Assembly: GCF_008974265.1 (NCBI RefSeq)
Contig: NZ_BKZW01000001.1
Location: 2,418,001 to 2,482,000, forward strand
Origin: Dictyobacter vulcani
GTDB taxonomy: Bacteria; Chloroflexota; Ktedonobacteria; Ktedonobacterales; Ktedonobacteraceae
DNA length: 64,000 nt
Direction of reading: 5' to 3'
Positions within the stretch are counted from its first letter, which is position 1, and each line of letters starts with the position of its first letter. A model generated the notes under the pieces. It saw only the letters and a program-made list of their open reading frames with translations. It searched no databases and was not told where the DNA came from. The position numbers and the translations under genes were made by a program. This document shows positions 33,714-43,186 of this stretch, piece after piece.

Positions 33714-34661
33714 TTAGATGGTGTTGTCGAATAAGCTGCTGACCGATTCTCCATTGTGATTGCGGCGAATGGTTTCCGCGATCAGGGGAGCCATGGACAG
33801 GACTTTCATGTTGGGGAGGCGCTTCTCTGCGGGTATGGGGACTGTGTTGGTGGTGACAATTTCTTCGATATCGGGCTGGCTTTTGAGGCGCTCGATGGCT
33901 TTTCCGGTGAATAGTCCATGCGTACAGGCGACGAAGATGCGGCCGACACCACGGCTACGTACATGCTGCAGGATCTCCATAATGGTACCACCATTGGCGA
34001 TCTCGTCGTCAATAATAATCACATCTCGGTTGCTGACATCGCCGACGATGCTATCAATCACCACTTTATCGTCGCTCAAGCGCTTTTTACTGCCGGCGGC
34101 GACTGGTAGGTTGAGGAGACGGGCGAAATAAGTAGCCGATTTGGCGTTACCCAGGTCCGGCGAAACGACAATGCCGTTGGTTAAATGGTATTGGCGGAAA
34201 TGTTGCGCCAGGACGTTGAGGGCGTTAAGATGGTCCGTGGGAACACTGAAGAAGCCATGGACCTGCGGAGCATGCAGGGCAACGGTGATAACACGATTCG
34301 CTCCTGCTGTTTGGAGCAGATCGGCGACCAGTCTACCTGCAATCGAGATACGCGGAGCGTCCTTTTTATCCGAGCGGGCGTAGGCGTAGTAAGGGATGAC
34401 TGCTGTCAGACGTGCCGCGGACGCACCACGGGCTGCATCTAGCATAAATAGCAGCTCCATCAGGTTCTCTTGTACAGGGGTAACAAGTGGTTGGACCAAG
34501 TAGACATCACTTTCACGGCAGTTCTCATTCATTTGAACATAGAGGCAGTCGTTACTGAAATGTTGGATGTGGGTTGGTGAAAGCTGAAGACCCAGATATG
34601 CGCTGATCTCCCGTGCTAGATCGGGGTGCGCATTGCCGCTAAAAATAGTAATGTCACGCAT
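33714..34661 (-). CDS. prs: Ribose-phosphate pyrophosphokinase
   Basis: 315 residues from the ATG at 34661 (MRDITIFSGNAHPDLA), the usual family length, with AAGGAT upstream. The enzyme makes PRPP from ribose 5-phosphate and ATP for nucleotide, His and Trp synthesis. Motifs: SDVYLVQP, YYAYARSDKKDAPR, VALHAPQVHGFF, SPDLGNAKSA, VIIIDDEIANGGTI (PRPP loop). Catalytic Lys and Arg positions look intact. Its own upstream region of 210 bases separates it from queA. Confidence 0.96.
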   Translation of the reverse strand: MRDITIFSGNAHPDLAREISAYLGLQLSPTHIQHFSNDCLYVQMNENCRESDVYLVQPLVTPVQENLMELLFMLDAARGASAARLTAVIPYYAYARSDKKDAPRISIAGRLVADLLQTAGANRVITVALHAPQVHGFFSVPTDHLNALNVLAQHFRQYHLTNGIVVSPDLGNAKSATYFARLLNLPVAAGSKKRLSDDKVVIDSIVGDVSNRDVIIIDDEIANGGTIMEILQHVRSRGVGRIFVACTHGLFTGKAIERLKSQPDIEEIVTTNTVPIPAEKRLPNMKVLSMAPLIAETIRRNHNGESVSSLFDNTI

Positions 34662-34873
34662 AGACTTTATCCTTATACTCCTACTCAAGGTGTGCAATGA
34701 AGTCAACAGGGCACAGAATATCGAAGAAAAGTATCTGACGATTCTTCTCTTTTCGTTTGCGTTCGGTGGAACTTACCTTTGCTATTGTGACACTTGTATT
34801 ATTGTAACGTCAAGGTGCGCGCCGTAAAGTCCTTGATGGATTCAACATATGCATATGTTGCTGCTTTTGTTTG

Positions 34874-35974
34874 TTAAAGCAGCAACATGGCGTCGCCAAA
34901 GCTGAAGAAGCGATAACGTTCCTGGATAGCTTCTTGATAAGCACGCTCCATTAATCCTTTTCCCATAAATGCACTGACCAGCAGGAGCAGGGTTGAGCGT
35001 GGAAGATGGAAATTGGTGATCATGGCATCGACGGCCTGGAATCTGGTGCCGGGAGTGATAAACAGGCGTGTATCACCTTTGTAGGCGGCGATCTTTCCGT
35101 CGTGGAAACTGGCCACGCTTTCCAGTACCCGGACCGAGGTGGTACCAACGGCGATCACACGGCCACCGGCTTTCTTTGTTTCGTTGATCAGCTCGGCAGT
35201 CGCGCTATCCAGCTCGATTTGCTCACTATGCATTTTATGTTCACTGACATTCTCGTGCTCAACCGGTCGGAATGTATCCAGTCCAACATGGAGTGTGACG
35301 AAGCCTGTGCGTACACCTTGCTGACGCAGGCGCTCCAGGAGTTCCGGCGTAAAGTGCAGACCCGCGGTGGGTGCGGCAGCCGAACCTTGAATACGCGCAT
35401 AGACGGTCTGGTAGCGTTCCTGATCCTCTAGCGTCTCATGAATATAGGGTGGTAGCGGCATGCGACCGATCTCGTCGATACGCTGGCGTACCGTCAGGAT
35501 TTGATAAGGATCATCAGGATTGCTGTTTTCCTGCCCAGGTACCTGGAAATGGACGATGCGTCCACCGGCCTCGGTGCGTTGCAGGATTTCGCCAATCAGG
35601 CGCGGTGATTGATCCTGGGCTCCGAAGTAGATGCGGGCCCCTTCACGCAGGCGACGGCCCGGTCGGACCAGGGTTTCCCAATGGTCTGGACCCAGATCAC
35701 TCCGCTCGGCGAGCAGGAGTACCTCGGCCGCTCCTTTTGTTTCAGCTCGATAACCCAGCAGACGTGCTGGAATAACCCGGCTCTGGTTGGCGATCAACAG
35801 ATCACCTGGTTTAAGATAGTCACCGAGATCGCGAAAATGGCGATGTTCCAGTGCCTCTGTTTGGCGCTGGACCACCAGGAGCCGTGAGGCGTCTCGCGGC
35901 TCGATGGGGGTCTGCGCAATTAACTCTAATGGTAGCTCGTAATCAAAATCACTTATTTTCAGGGTGTTATCCAC
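34874..35974 (-). CDS. queA: tRNA preQ1 ribosyltransferase-isomerase
   Basis: 366 residues. Full-length QueA, which transfers the ribosyl part of SAM to preQ1 in tRNA during queuosine synthesis. Motifs: [102 protein letters not shown] start at 35974. It overlaps the ruvB stop by 16 bases, so it is translated from the same message. Confidence 0.96.
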   Translation of the reverse strand: MDNTLKISDFDYELPLELIAQTPIEPRDASRLLVVQRQTEALEHRHFRDLGDYLKPGDLLIANQSRVIPARLLGYRAETKGAAEVLLLAERSDLGPDHWETLVRPGRRLREGARIYFGAQDQSPRLIGEILQRTEAGGRIVHFQVPGQENSNPDDPYQILTVRQRIDEIGRMPLPPYIHETLEDQERYQTVYARIQGSAAAPTAGLHFTPELLERLRQQGVRTGFVTLHVGLDTFRPVEHENVSEHKMHSEQIELDSATAELINETKKAGGRVIAVGTTSVRVLESVASFHDGKIAAYKGDTRLFITPGTRFQAVDAMITNFHLPRSTLLLLVSAFMGKGLMERAYQEAIQERYRFFSFGDAMLLL

Positions 35975-36990
35975 GAAGTTAGTCCACCTTCTCCACCTGG
36001 TGGCGTAATGCCTAGATGCTGATATGCGGCCCGCATGGCGATACGGCCACGTGGGGTGCGCGCAATAAAACCTAATTGTAACAGATAAGGCTCATAGACG
36101 TCTTCAATCGTTTCTGAATCCTCGCTGGTACTGGCGGCCAGCGTATCTAATCCAACCGGACCACCATTAAATTTCTGGATAATTGTCAGAAGCATGTTGC
36201 GGTCGGTCTGATCGAGTCCGATCTCGTCGACTTCCATGGCGTCCAGAGCGGCTTTGGAGATTTCTCCAGTGATGACACCGTCACCGCGCACCTGAGCATA
36301 GTCACGGACACGCTTAAGCAAACGGTTCACAATACGCGGAGTACCTCGGGCACGTCCGGCGATCTCGTTAATACCCTCTGCTTCCGCTGCGACCTTCAAG
36401 ATGCGGGCCGAACGGCCTACGATCAGTCTTAAGGCATCGATATCGTAATATTCCATCCGATAAATCGCACCAAAACGATCACGCAGGGGAGCGGTCAATG
36501 AACCGACCCTGGTCGTCGCCCCTACTACGGTAAAAGGAGGCAGGGAGAGCCGCAAAGATTTCGCGCTTGGACCTTTGCCAATCATAACATCCAGGGCAAA
36601 GTCTTCCATAGCGGAGTAGAGTCGCTCTTCGACGGCGCGTGCCAGACGATGAATCTCGTCGATGAAGAGAATTTCTCCGGGTTGCAGGGAGGTCAGAATT
36701 GAGGCTAGATCACCGGCATGCTCGATGGCTGGACCCGAGGTTGTACGCAGGTTGACACCCATCTCGGCGGCGATAATATTACACAGAGTTGTTTTTCCCA
36801 GTCCGGGTGGACCATAGAGCAACACGTGGTCCACCGATTCATTACGGCGACGTGCGGCTTCCAACAAAATACTCAGATTATCTTTGATTTTTTCTTGACC
36901 GACGTATTCAGACAGGCGTCGAGGACGCAAGCTTCCTTCGATCAGTTGCTCCTCTTCGCTAATGTTTGGCGAAACGAGGCGGTCCCCCAT
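35959..36990 (-). CDS. ruvB: Holliday junction branch migration helicase RuvB
   Basis: 343 residues, GGAGAGAG before the ATG. The AAA+ motor has [18 protein letters not shown] (Walker A), [17 protein letters not shown] (Walker B), [19 protein letters not shown] (sensor 1, arginine finger), and the RuvB winged-helix end ([42 protein letters not shown]). RuvB drives branch migration with RuvA during recombination repair. ruvA and ruvC are not in the window. queA overlaps downstream; in many bacteria queA is also beside ruvB. Confidence 0.97.
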   Translation of the reverse strand: MGDRLVSPNISEEEQLIEGSLRPRRLSEYVGQEKIKDNLSILLEAARRRNESVDHVLLYGPPGLGKTTLCNIIAAEMGVNLRTTSGPAIEHAGDLASILTSLQPGEILFIDEIHRLARAVEERLYSAMEDFALDVMIGKGPSAKSLRLSLPPFTVVGATTRVGSLTAPLRDRFGAIYRMEYYDIDALRLIVGRSARILKVAAEAEGINEIAGRARGTPRIVNRLLKRVRDYAQVRGDGVITGEISKAALDAMEVDEIGLDQTDRNMLLTIIQKFNGGPVGLDTLAASTSEDSETIEDVYEPYLLQLGFIARTPRGRIAMRAAYQHLGITPPGGEGGLTSWITP

Positions 36991-37064
36991 ATCTCTCTCC
37001 GATATGAAACTAGTGTTCTACAACGTGTGATTGCCATTATATCAGAGTTAACCATGCACGTCGA

Positions 37065-37220
37065 GTAGGTTCGGCCCTCGCGGCCGATTGCGTGAAGCCC
37101 CAGTTCCCGCGTAGGTTCGGCCCTCGCGGCCGATTGCGTGGAGCCCCGGTTCCCGCGTAGGTTCGGCCCTCGCGGCCGATTGCGTGAAGGAAACCAATCG
37201 ACCGCGAGGGTCGAACCTAC
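37065..37220. repeat. 46-bp tandem repeats plus inverted copy
   Basis: Two full 46-bp units (37065, 37111) and a partial third (37157) each begin GTAGGTTCGGCCCTCGCGGC. An inverted copy of the same 26 bases (TCGACCGCGAGGGTCGAACC core) ends at 37220, one base before the purE stop. The arrangement can fold into strong alternative hairpins and resembles REP-type intergenic repeats. It may terminate purE transcripts. Confidence 0.85.
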
Positions 37221-37221
37221 A

Positions 37222-37827
37222 TTATTTTTGATAAGCGTTGAGCTTGCTTTCCAGGGTTTGATTCTGGGTCGCTACGCGGCGTTTGCGTTTTTCGGCATAG
37301 GCCTGGAGCCGTTGTTTGATGGTGGGCTCTCCGATGGCCAGTTCTTTGGCGGCATGGATGGCGGCATTGACGGCACCGGCATCACCGATCGCCATCACCG
37401 CGACCGGAGCACCTTCGGGCATCTGTACCATTGAAAGTAGGGCATCAATCCCTTTGAGGGCTCCCAGATCGCGTGGCACACCGATCACTGGTAGATCTGC
37501 GCGCAGGTCGGCGATATTGCCGGGCAGGTGGGCGGCACCGCCGGCGCAGGCGATAATCACCTGGACCGAGTCTGGCAGATTGTCGATATGCTCTACAACG
37601 GTGCGCAGGTCGCGATGGACCGAGTTGATTTGCACCAGGCAGGGAATGCCAAACTCATGGCGTAATGTATCGACCGCCTTCATCATCAAGGGCAGGTCCG
37701 AGTCACTACCCATGGTAATTAATACTTTAGGCTCGCCTTGCGCACTGCTGCCAACACCCTCGGGAGACACCAGCACGCCATGTTCCTGGTTGATAGCTGC
37801 AAGTACCGCTTTTTGATCCTCTGACAT
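37222..37827 (-). CDS. purE: N5-carboxyaminoimidazole ribonucleotide mutase
   Basis: 201 residues. Class I PurE: VLITMGSDSDLPLMMKAVDTL, QINSVHRDLRTV (His in place of the usual AHRTP form), IIACAGGAAHLPGNIADLRADLPVIGVP, SMVQMPEGAPVAVMAIGDAGAVNAAIHA. It moves the carboxyl group of N5-CAIR to give CAIR in purine synthesis, using the product of purK, seven bases upstream. A ~40-residue N-terminal extension precedes the core. The SVHRD motif deviates from the typical A/S-A-H-R-T, which may be a family variant. Confidence 0.94.
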   Translation of the reverse strand: MSEDQKAVLAAINQEHGVLVSPEGVGSSAQGEPKVLITMGSDSDLPLMMKAVDTLRHEFGIPCLVQINSVHRDLRTVVEHIDNLPDSVQVIIACAGGAAHLPGNIADLRADLPVIGVPRDLGALKGIDALLSMVQMPEGAPVAVMAIGDAGAVNAAIHAAKELAIGEPTIKQRLQAYAEKRKRRVATQNQTLESKLNAYQK

Positions 37828-37834
37828 ATGCTAC

Positions 37835-38998
37835 TTATATCGAGAGCGCTGCCCTCGCCTCCTTTGCTTGTCTGTAAACCTGGTCGAGCCCATCTCCCAC
37901 TACCGTGATATGTCCCATTTTGCGATCAATTTTTGTCTCACGCTTGCCATAGATATGTGGGAAGACATGCTCATGATCGTAATCCTGTGCCCAATGTACT
38001 TCCGCTGGTCCGTTGCGTTCACCCAGAATATTCTCCATGACGGCGGCTGGATACAACATGGTGGTGGGCGTAAGGGAAAGATTGGTGACGGCGCGCAGGT
38101 GTTGTTCAAATTGCGAGGTCTGGCAGCCTTCAATGGTATAGTGACCGGAGTTATGCGGGCGGGGCGCGATCTCGTTCAGCCAGATCTTTCCCTCTTTATC
38201 CAGAAACATTTCGACGCCGAAGATGCCGATACCTGCCAGCTTATCAATGGTCTCGCTGGCGATTTTTTGCGCTTCTTGCTGAATATCTTTTGTGACTGGT
38301 GCTGGTGCCAGGACGCTCAGGCAGATATCGCGCTCATGCAGCATCTCCACGACCGGGAATGTCGAGGTTTCTCCTCGTTCGTTACGAGCAATCATGATAC
38401 CAAGCTCTTTATCCAGATCCAGGCACTTTTCAATATACAGTTCACGATCCCCGAGCCGGGCCAGCGCGCTCGCGATATCGGCGGGTCCATTGATGCGGGC
38501 ATTACCACGTCCATCATACGCATCTTTCTTTGCCTTCAGGACCAGTGGATAGCCCCATTGTCGGGCGGCTTGCTCGATATCTGCGGTCGATGAGACCGAG
38601 AGGTAGGGAGCAACAGGAATATTATGGCGGGCCAGAAATTCTTTTTGCTCAAATTTATTCTGGATGATGGCGAGTAATTCCGGCGAAGGATAAATTTTCA
38701 TACCCTCATCCTGCAAGTCCTGCAAGGCCTGGGTATTGATATGTTCTATTTCATAGGTCAAAATATCCGTACGGTCGGCCAGTTGACGGAGGGCAACAGG
38801 ATCCTTCAAGCTGCCGACAATCTGTTCAGCTACCGTGGAGGCTGGACAGGCAGGGGTTGGATCAAGAACAACGACCGAGGCAAAGCCTAGCTTACGGGCC
38901 GCTTCACTGATCATCAATCCCAACTGGCCACCACCAATAATGCCAATCCGGGTTCGGGCAATAAAATCTGCTTCTTGAGTAGGTTGTGCTATATTCAC
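37835..38998 (-). CDS. purK: N5-carboxyaminoimidazole ribonucleotide synthase
   Basis: 387 residues from a GTG at 38998, which has AAAGGAGATC six bases upstream; an ATG at 39025 has no such site. ATP-grasp enzyme that carboxylates AIR with ATP and bicarbonate. Motifs: RIGIIGGGQLGLMISEAARKLGF, VLDPTPACPAS, YEIEHINTQAL, LVLKAKKDAYDGRGNA, FGVEMFLDKEGKIWLNEIAPRPHNSGHYTIEGC. Forms a purK-purE operon. All expected segments are present. Confidence 0.95.
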   Translation of the reverse strand: MNIAQPTQEADFIARTRIGIIGGGQLGLMISEAARKLGFASVVVLDPTPACPASTVAEQIVGSLKDPVALRQLADRTDILTYEIEHINTQALQDLQDEGMKIYPSPELLAIIQNKFEQKEFLARHNIPVAPYLSVSSTADIEQAARQWGYPLVLKAKKDAYDGRGNARINGPADIASALARLGDRELYIEKCLDLDKELGIMIARNERGETSTFPVVEMLHERDICLSVLAPAPVTKDIQQEAQKIASETIDKLAGIGIFGVEMFLDKEGKIWLNEIAPRPHNSGHYTIEGCQTSQFEQHLRAVTNLSLTPTTMLYPAAVMENILGERNGPAEVHWAQDYDHEHVFPHIYGKRETKIDRKMGHITVVGDGLDQVYRQAKEARAALSI

Positions 38999-39097
38999 AG
39001 GTCTGATCTCCTTTGCGTCGCTCATTCATTGTAGACATGAGTGCGGAATAGTGTCAATCCACACTACTACCCCCCCTTTTTTCTGGATCACTCCTGC

Positions 39098-39126
39098 TTG
39101 CGCACAACTGATATGTTTCATAGAAT
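39098..39126 (+). promoter_or_regulatory. Sigma-70-type promoter
   Basis: TTGCGC at 39098-39103, 17-base spacer, TAGAAT at 39121-39126, 41 bases before the AhpD-like start. Confidence 0.6.
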
Positions 39127-39167
39127 AGATAGGGATTGTCTATCTTGATTTTGTGAGGAGGTTGTCG

Positions 39168-39695
39168 ATGCCGCGCATCCAACCTGATGACTCGGTTCAG
39201 TTACCCGCGTTTGCTACGGCTGGTAGTTCTACGATGACGTCTCTTTTTCAAACCATGGCGCATCGTCCAGATATTATGCAGAGCTCAATGCAGTTAGTGG
39301 AAGCGGCTATGCGGGGCGGTACTGTCGAGCCACAGTTAAAAGAATTACTTGCTATTCGCGTCTCTCAGGTGAACTCTTGCTTCTATTGAGAGACCGCACA
39401 TACTGCCTTGGCAAGGCAGATGGGATTGGACGAGGCGCTGCTTGACGCTCTTTATCATATCGATCAAAATCGACATTTGTTTACTGAGCGCGAGTTGATT
39501 GCCTTGCGTTATGCGGAGATTGTTACGACCAGCGCTCGCGATGTTGATGAAGAATTGTGGGATGAACTCCAGTCGTATTTCGATGATGGCGAAATTGTTG
39601 AACTTACTACTGTGATTGGAATCTTTAATTTCTTTAATCGCTTTGCGGATGCTTTAAAACTAGATGAAGGCCAGGAGCGTGCGCCAGGAAAATAA
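39168..39695 (+). CDS. AhpD-like peroxidase, candidate CxxU selenoprotein
   Basis: ATG at 39168 after GAGGAGG. The frame gives 175 residues if the TGA at 39387-39389 is read through; without read-through it stops at 73. The sequence is a carboxymuconolactone decarboxylase/AhpD-type protein: KELLAIRVSQVNSCFY-(TGA)-ETAHTALARQMGLDEALLDAL. The family motif is C-x-x-C-x-x-x-H, and the TGA falls exactly on the second Cys. The downstream half is intact and in frame through VGIFNFFNRFADALKL-type sequence. A hairpin follows the TGA at SECIS distance. Likely a thiol/selenol-dependent peroxidase or disulfide reductase, cytoplasmic. The alternative is a simple Cys-to-stop mutation. Confidence 0.75.
39403..39419 (+). 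promoter_or_regulatory. Candidate bacterial SECIS hairpin
   Basis: CTGCCTT-GGC-AAGGCAG forms a seven-pair stem with a three-base loop starting with G. The loop begins 20 bases after the TGA, within the 16-37 base range of bacterial SECIS elements, which also require a G among the first two loop bases. Confidence 0.6.
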
Positions 39696-39731
39696 GTTGT
39701 GTTGCACGTGGCCATTGAGGAGCTGAGACGA

Positions 39732-39971
39732 ATGCCTACTACTGAAGAAAAATATCAGGCACTTTTAAAAGATTTGAATGAGCTGGGGGTATATTTACAT
39801 GGGCGTGGCGATAAGACGAATGCCTTATCTCAGCAGTTTGCTGATAACGCGAAAAAGGATTCCTCCAATCGCGAGTTTGATTTGAGCCAATCGCGGATGC
39901 TGGATTATCAACACCACCTCTGGCACGAGATCGGGAATCTCGTCGATAAATTAATTAAACAATACGATTAA
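39732..39971 (+). CDS. Hypothetical protein, 79 residues
   Basis: ATG at 39732 with GAGGAG ten bases upstream; it begins MPTTEEKYQALLKDLNELGVYLH. Helical and charged, with no signal peptide or membrane span. I do not recognise the family. It lies 36 bases after the AhpD-like gene on the same strand and before a shared terminator, so it is probably co-transcribed with it. Confidence 0.7.
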   Translation: MPTTEEKYQALLKDLNELGVYLHGRGDKTNALSQQFADNAKKDSSNREFDLSQSRMLDYQHHLWHEIGNLVDKLIKQYD

Positions 39972-40004
39972 GCGCACACCTCGCGCCTGCGGCGCTCGCC
40001 ATTA

Positions 40005-40064
40005 AAATAATGGGGGTGTTGGTGGTCGGGGCAACTACCCCGACCACCAACACCCCCATTATTT
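40005..40064. terminator. Strong bidirectional terminator
   Basis: A 27-bp perfect stem (AAATAATGGGGGTGTTGG... at 40005-40031, complement at 40038-40064) with a six-base loop. A- and T-rich edges serve both the AhpD unit and ychF. Confidence 0.93.
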
Positions 40065-40082
40065 AGAAAGAGATGACTGGAT

Positions 40083-41258
40083 TTATTTGCCGACGTTGAA
40101 GCGGAAGTGGGCGATATCGCCGTCTTTGACGATGTATTCTTTACCTTCCAGGCGCAGGACGCCTTTTTTGGTGGCGGCGGCAAATGAGCCACACTCGATG
40201 AAGTCGTTGAAATGGACGACTTCGGCGCGAATAAAGCCGCGCTCGATGTCCGAGTGGATTTTGCCGGCGGCTTCAGGGGCTTTGGCTCCCTGCGTAACGG
40301 TCCAGGCTCGTACCTCGTCTTCACCGGCGGTCAGGAAGGTGATGAGATTGAGCAGGCGGTAGCCAACCTGGATCACGCGGTCTGCACCGAGTTTTGGCAG
40401 TCCCAGCGATTCCAGATATTCTTGCGCATCCTCTTCTGGTAGCTCTGATAGTTCAGCTTCAAGACTGGCTGAGACGGCGGCTACTTCGGAGCCCTCGGTT
40501 TTGGCGCGTCTGGCTACTTTTGCGATGCCTTTTAGTTCTTCACTTAACTTGTCCTCTGCAAACTCTTCGCCTGCGTTAATCTTGTCCAGCAGGTCGTTGG
40601 CTTCGCCCAGAACCCCTTCGCTGACATTGAGTACATACATGCGTGGTTTCATGGTTAAAAGGAAGAGTTCTTTGAGCAAGGTATGCTCAGGCTGACCCAG
40701 TTCCAGTTCTTTAACCAGTTTAAATTCTTCCAGTGCTTCCTGAAAACGTTTGAGAATCTCTACCTCTTGCTGATATTTTTTATCACCGGACTTGGCGGCC
40801 CGCGCTGTACGCTCCAGGCGGCGTTCAACGGATGAGAGATCGGTGATCATCAGTTCGGCGTTCAGGCTTTCCAGGTCGCGATAAGGGTCGATGCTCTCAT
40901 TGATATGGGTTACGTTATCATTGGCAAAGGTTCTCAGTACGACTGCCAGCGCATCGGCATTGCGAATATGTCCCAGAAATTCGGCGCTCAGCCCTTCTTT
41001 TTTTTCTTTGGCGACCTGGGAGGCCTGACCCATGCCGGCCACGTCTACAAATTCTACCGTGGTCGGTGTGACTTTCTTTGGCTGAAAGATGTCGGCTAGC
41101 GGCTGCAAGCGGGCATCAGGAACCTGAACTACGCCCACGTTTGCCTGTACAGTGCTGGTGGCATAGCCCCCGATTGGCGCGCCTGCCTGGGTTAAAGCAT
41201 TAAATAAACTCGTTTTGCCACTCTGCGGCAAACCGATAATTCCTATTGTCAGAGCCAT
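40083..41258 (-). CDS. ychF: Redox-regulated ATPase YchF (Obg family)
   Basis: 391 residues, full length. G-domain: GIIGLPQSGKTSLFNALT, TTVEFVDVAGMGQAS, and NVSEG in place of NKxD, which explains the ATP rather than GTP preference of the family. A coiled-coil insertion (SSVERRLERTARAAKSGDKKYQQEVE) and a C-terminal TGS domain (LITFLTAGEDEVRAWTVTQGAKAPEAAGKIHSDIERGFIRAEV) complete the layout. It binds ribosomes and is linked to oxidative stress. Start ATG 41258 with AAGGAG-like bases upstream. Confidence 0.96.
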   Translation of the reverse strand: MALTIGIIGLPQSGKTSLFNALTQAGAPIGGYATSTVQANVGVVQVPDARLQPLADIFQPKKVTPTTVEFVDVAGMGQASQVAKEKKEGLSAEFLGHIRNADALAVVLRTFANDNVTHINESIDPYRDLESLNAELMITDLSSVERRLERTARAAKSGDKKYQQEVEILKRFQEALEEFKLVKELELGQPEHTLLKELFLLTMKPRMYVLNVSEGVLGEANDLLDKINAGEEFAEDKLSEELKGIAKVARRAKTEGSEVAAVSASLEAELSELPEEDAQEYLESLGLPKLGADRVIQVGYRLLNLITFLTAGEDEVRAWTVTQGAKAPEAAGKIHSDIERGFIRAEVVHFNDFIECGSFAAATKKGVLRLEGKEYIVKDGDIAHFRFNVGK

Positions 41259-41409
41259 ATGCTGTCTTCCTTCTCCTTAAGTATCTATCGCTGGCACATA
41301 TTGTACCTCAAGTAGTAATCATCATAAGTAGGACTACAAAGATATCTTTTTTATCCTCTCATCCATGCCGCAGGAGGCGATAAAGAGACCGGACTCCATT
41401 ATAGCTGAC

Positions 41410-41438
41410 TTGACGTGGTCACAGCCAGACACTACAAT
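41410..41438 (+). promoter_or_regulatory. Sigma-70-type promoter
   Basis: TTGACG at 41410-41415, 17-base spacer, TACAAT at 41433-41438, upstream of the zinc-ribbon gene at 41484. Confidence 0.7.
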
Positions 41439-41483
41439 ATTCTTTGATATAGAGCGTTTTCCATAAAATGGAGGTAACTTTTT

Positions 41484-41714
41484 ATGCCCTTGTTTGAGTA
41501 CTATTGCTCAGACTGCAAGACGAAGTTTGAGCTACTGGTCAGCCATAAACATGCTGATGATGTTGTTTGTATGAAATGCCATAGCGAAAAAGTTCGCCGC
41601 CTGCTTTCTGTCTTTGCATCCCCCACTGGTCGTGGCGAAGATTTATCTTTTGATGGTCTGCCCGATGCCGGTGGAAGTTGCGGTTGCGGCGGCGGTTCCT
41701 GCGGTTGTAACTAA
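41484..41714 (+). CDS. FmdB-family zinc ribbon protein
   Basis: 76 residues, GGAGG before the ATG. It starts MPLFEYYCSDCKTKFELL, and a second Cys pair is CMKCHSEKVRRLLS, the CxxC...CxxC pattern of FmdB/CxxC_CXXC_SSSS small regulators. The tail is Gly/Cys-rich (GGSCGCGGGSCGCN), typical of the family. Thought to bind zinc; the function is poorly known. It has its own promoter. Confidence 0.9.
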   Translation: MPLFEYYCSDCKTKFELLVSHKHADDVVCMKCHSEKVRRLLSVFASPTGRGEDLSFDGLPDAGGSCGCGGGSCGCN

Positions 41715-41784
41715 CGGTTCATCTTACACTATGTACTTGTTTCTTCTATCATTTTTTTCATAAGACGAAATCAGGTTTGTCTTT

Positions 41785-42294
41785 ATGCTATTCAATAAAG
41801 TGAGCTATCGCCGCGGCATTATTGAAGGGGTTATCATTTACGCCCTGGGTCGGCTCGGAGCTTTGATTACGCCCGCTTTCTTTCCCGATTGGACATTCGT
41901 TGCCATACCCCTGCTGTTTTTAGTATTCCAGTATATTCTACCACCAGTGTGGGCAGCGCGCCGTATGACTTCTACGAAGCGGGAACGTCTCAGTAAGCGT
42001 TTCTGGCTATTGGGACCCAGAATAGCGGCCATTTGTCTGGCGTTTGATATTGTGATCAGTCTCTGTTGTGGTTTGCCTTTGACGATGTTTGAGGTGCAGC
42101 AGGGTCCTGTTCTGGTGCGCTTGTTTGCCCATGATGCCAGTCATTTGAGCTTGCTTGATTATGGCCTTTATGAAATGCGGACCGCGGTATTTTTGTTTGT
42201 ATTCTATACAATTGCCGTGCTGTGTACCCGCCTGGCTGGTGGTGGCTTTCTGCGTTTTACTATGCCTTCCGGTGGTAATCGCGTCACCTTATAG
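41785..42294 (+). CDS. Integral membrane protein, unknown function
   Basis: 169 residues with about four hydrophobic segments (IIEGVIIYALGRLGALITPAF, FVAIPLLFLVFQYILPPVWAA, RIAAICLAFDIVISLCCG, AVFLFVFYTIAVLCTRLAG) and a basic loop after the second. No family is recognised. It lies 70 bases after the zinc ribbon gene and is followed by a hairpin at 42312. Confidence 0.75.
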   Translation: MLFNKVSYRRGIIEGVIIYALGRLGALITPAFFPDWTFVAIPLLFLVFQYILPPVWAARRMTSTKRERLSKRFWLLGPRIAAICLAFDIVISLCCGLPLTMFEVQQGPVLVRLFAHDASHLSLLDYGLYEMRTAVFLFVFYTIAVLCTRLAGGGFLRFTMPSGGNRVTL

Positions 42295-42311
42295 TCCTGG
42301 TCGCAGTCATA

Positions 42312-42339
42312 AGGGTTCATACGATAGATGATGAACCCT
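42312..42339 (+). terminator. Probable terminator
   Basis: AGGGTTCAT pairs with ATGAACCCT around a 10-base loop, followed by CTTTGTC. The U tract is poor. Confidence 0.5.
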
Positions 42340-42508
42340 CTTTGTCATGTGGTCTATAATGTGGCAGACGCATGTTTTTTGTTCTTTTAATTGTTTTTAT
42401 TGGTTTATATAAACTTCTATCCATGACTGACTATGCTGATATATTCTTTATACACATAGATTGTCATGCGCTCAAACGGATAAATTCTCACCATGGCGAT
42501 AACTCATG

Positions 42509-42537
42509 TTGCTTCTCTTTGATACATTTGTTACAAT
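42509..42537 (+). promoter_or_regulatory. Probable parA promoter
   Basis: TTGCTT at 42509-42514, 17-base spacer, TACAAT at 42532-42537, 61 bases upstream of the parA GTG. The rest of 42340-42597 shows nothing else. Confidence 0.6.
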
Positions 42538-42597
42538 GTCGGTGAAGCGGAGCTTTATGGTCTTCAGCATGGAAGAGGAAAGGCATGGTAGGATTCT

Positions 42598-42642
42598 GTG
42601 TCAAAAGTATACGCAATTACCAACCAAAAAGGCGGCGTCGGA
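42598..42642 (+). CDS. parA: parA (soj), 5' exon
   Basis: GTG start at 42598 preceded by GGAAAGG-like bases and encoding MSKVYAITNQKGGVG, the first 15 residues of the chromosomal ParA ATPase. It breaks off within the Walker A motif. The Lys-Thr-Thr continuation lies at 45157 after a group II intron. Joining the two at these exact bases gives GGVGKTTTAINLA in frame. Confidence 0.93.
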
Positions 42643-43186
42643 GTGCGTCCGTAAGGCGCACTTTGCATTGCTCTGAGAAGAGCTACGGGTAGAGAGGACC
42701 CGTATGGTTAACTAACTTACCGGAGGTGGAAACACCGTAAGGGAACATAGCATGTTAGGAAAGCACCATATCTCCAAGTTTGCAAAAAGATAGTGGTGCA
42801 AGACCAAGAGTGACATGGTCAAAGCTGAATTGCTTTAAACCCAGTTTCTTCGCCTTAACCCGCCGGGGTATCCGTAAGCAAACTAAACACGGATACAAGG
42901 GTAGCTTACAGAGGTATTTTCCTACGACTTCTGTACTCTCTAGCAAGCCCTTCAGCGTATCGGAGATACGTTAAAGAAACGAACGGGAACCTAAATCACT
43001 CATATATGCAAAGTGAAAGCTAAACGGAGATAGTCTAAGTCAGGATGCCCATAAAGGCTATGAGCGCAAGGCTCTGAAAACCTGATATGACTACGGAGCT
43101 TCCATAGTAGTCCGAGGTAGATAACACCTACCACATGGCGAAGGGAAGCAGGTCATTCAATTGATAGTTTTACAAAGGTATGCGCA

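Noticed and set aside
39153..39389. Reading the AhpD-like gene as two separate short genes
   Set aside because: Both parts are in one frame with family sequence continuous across the TGA, and the second part has no ribosome site.
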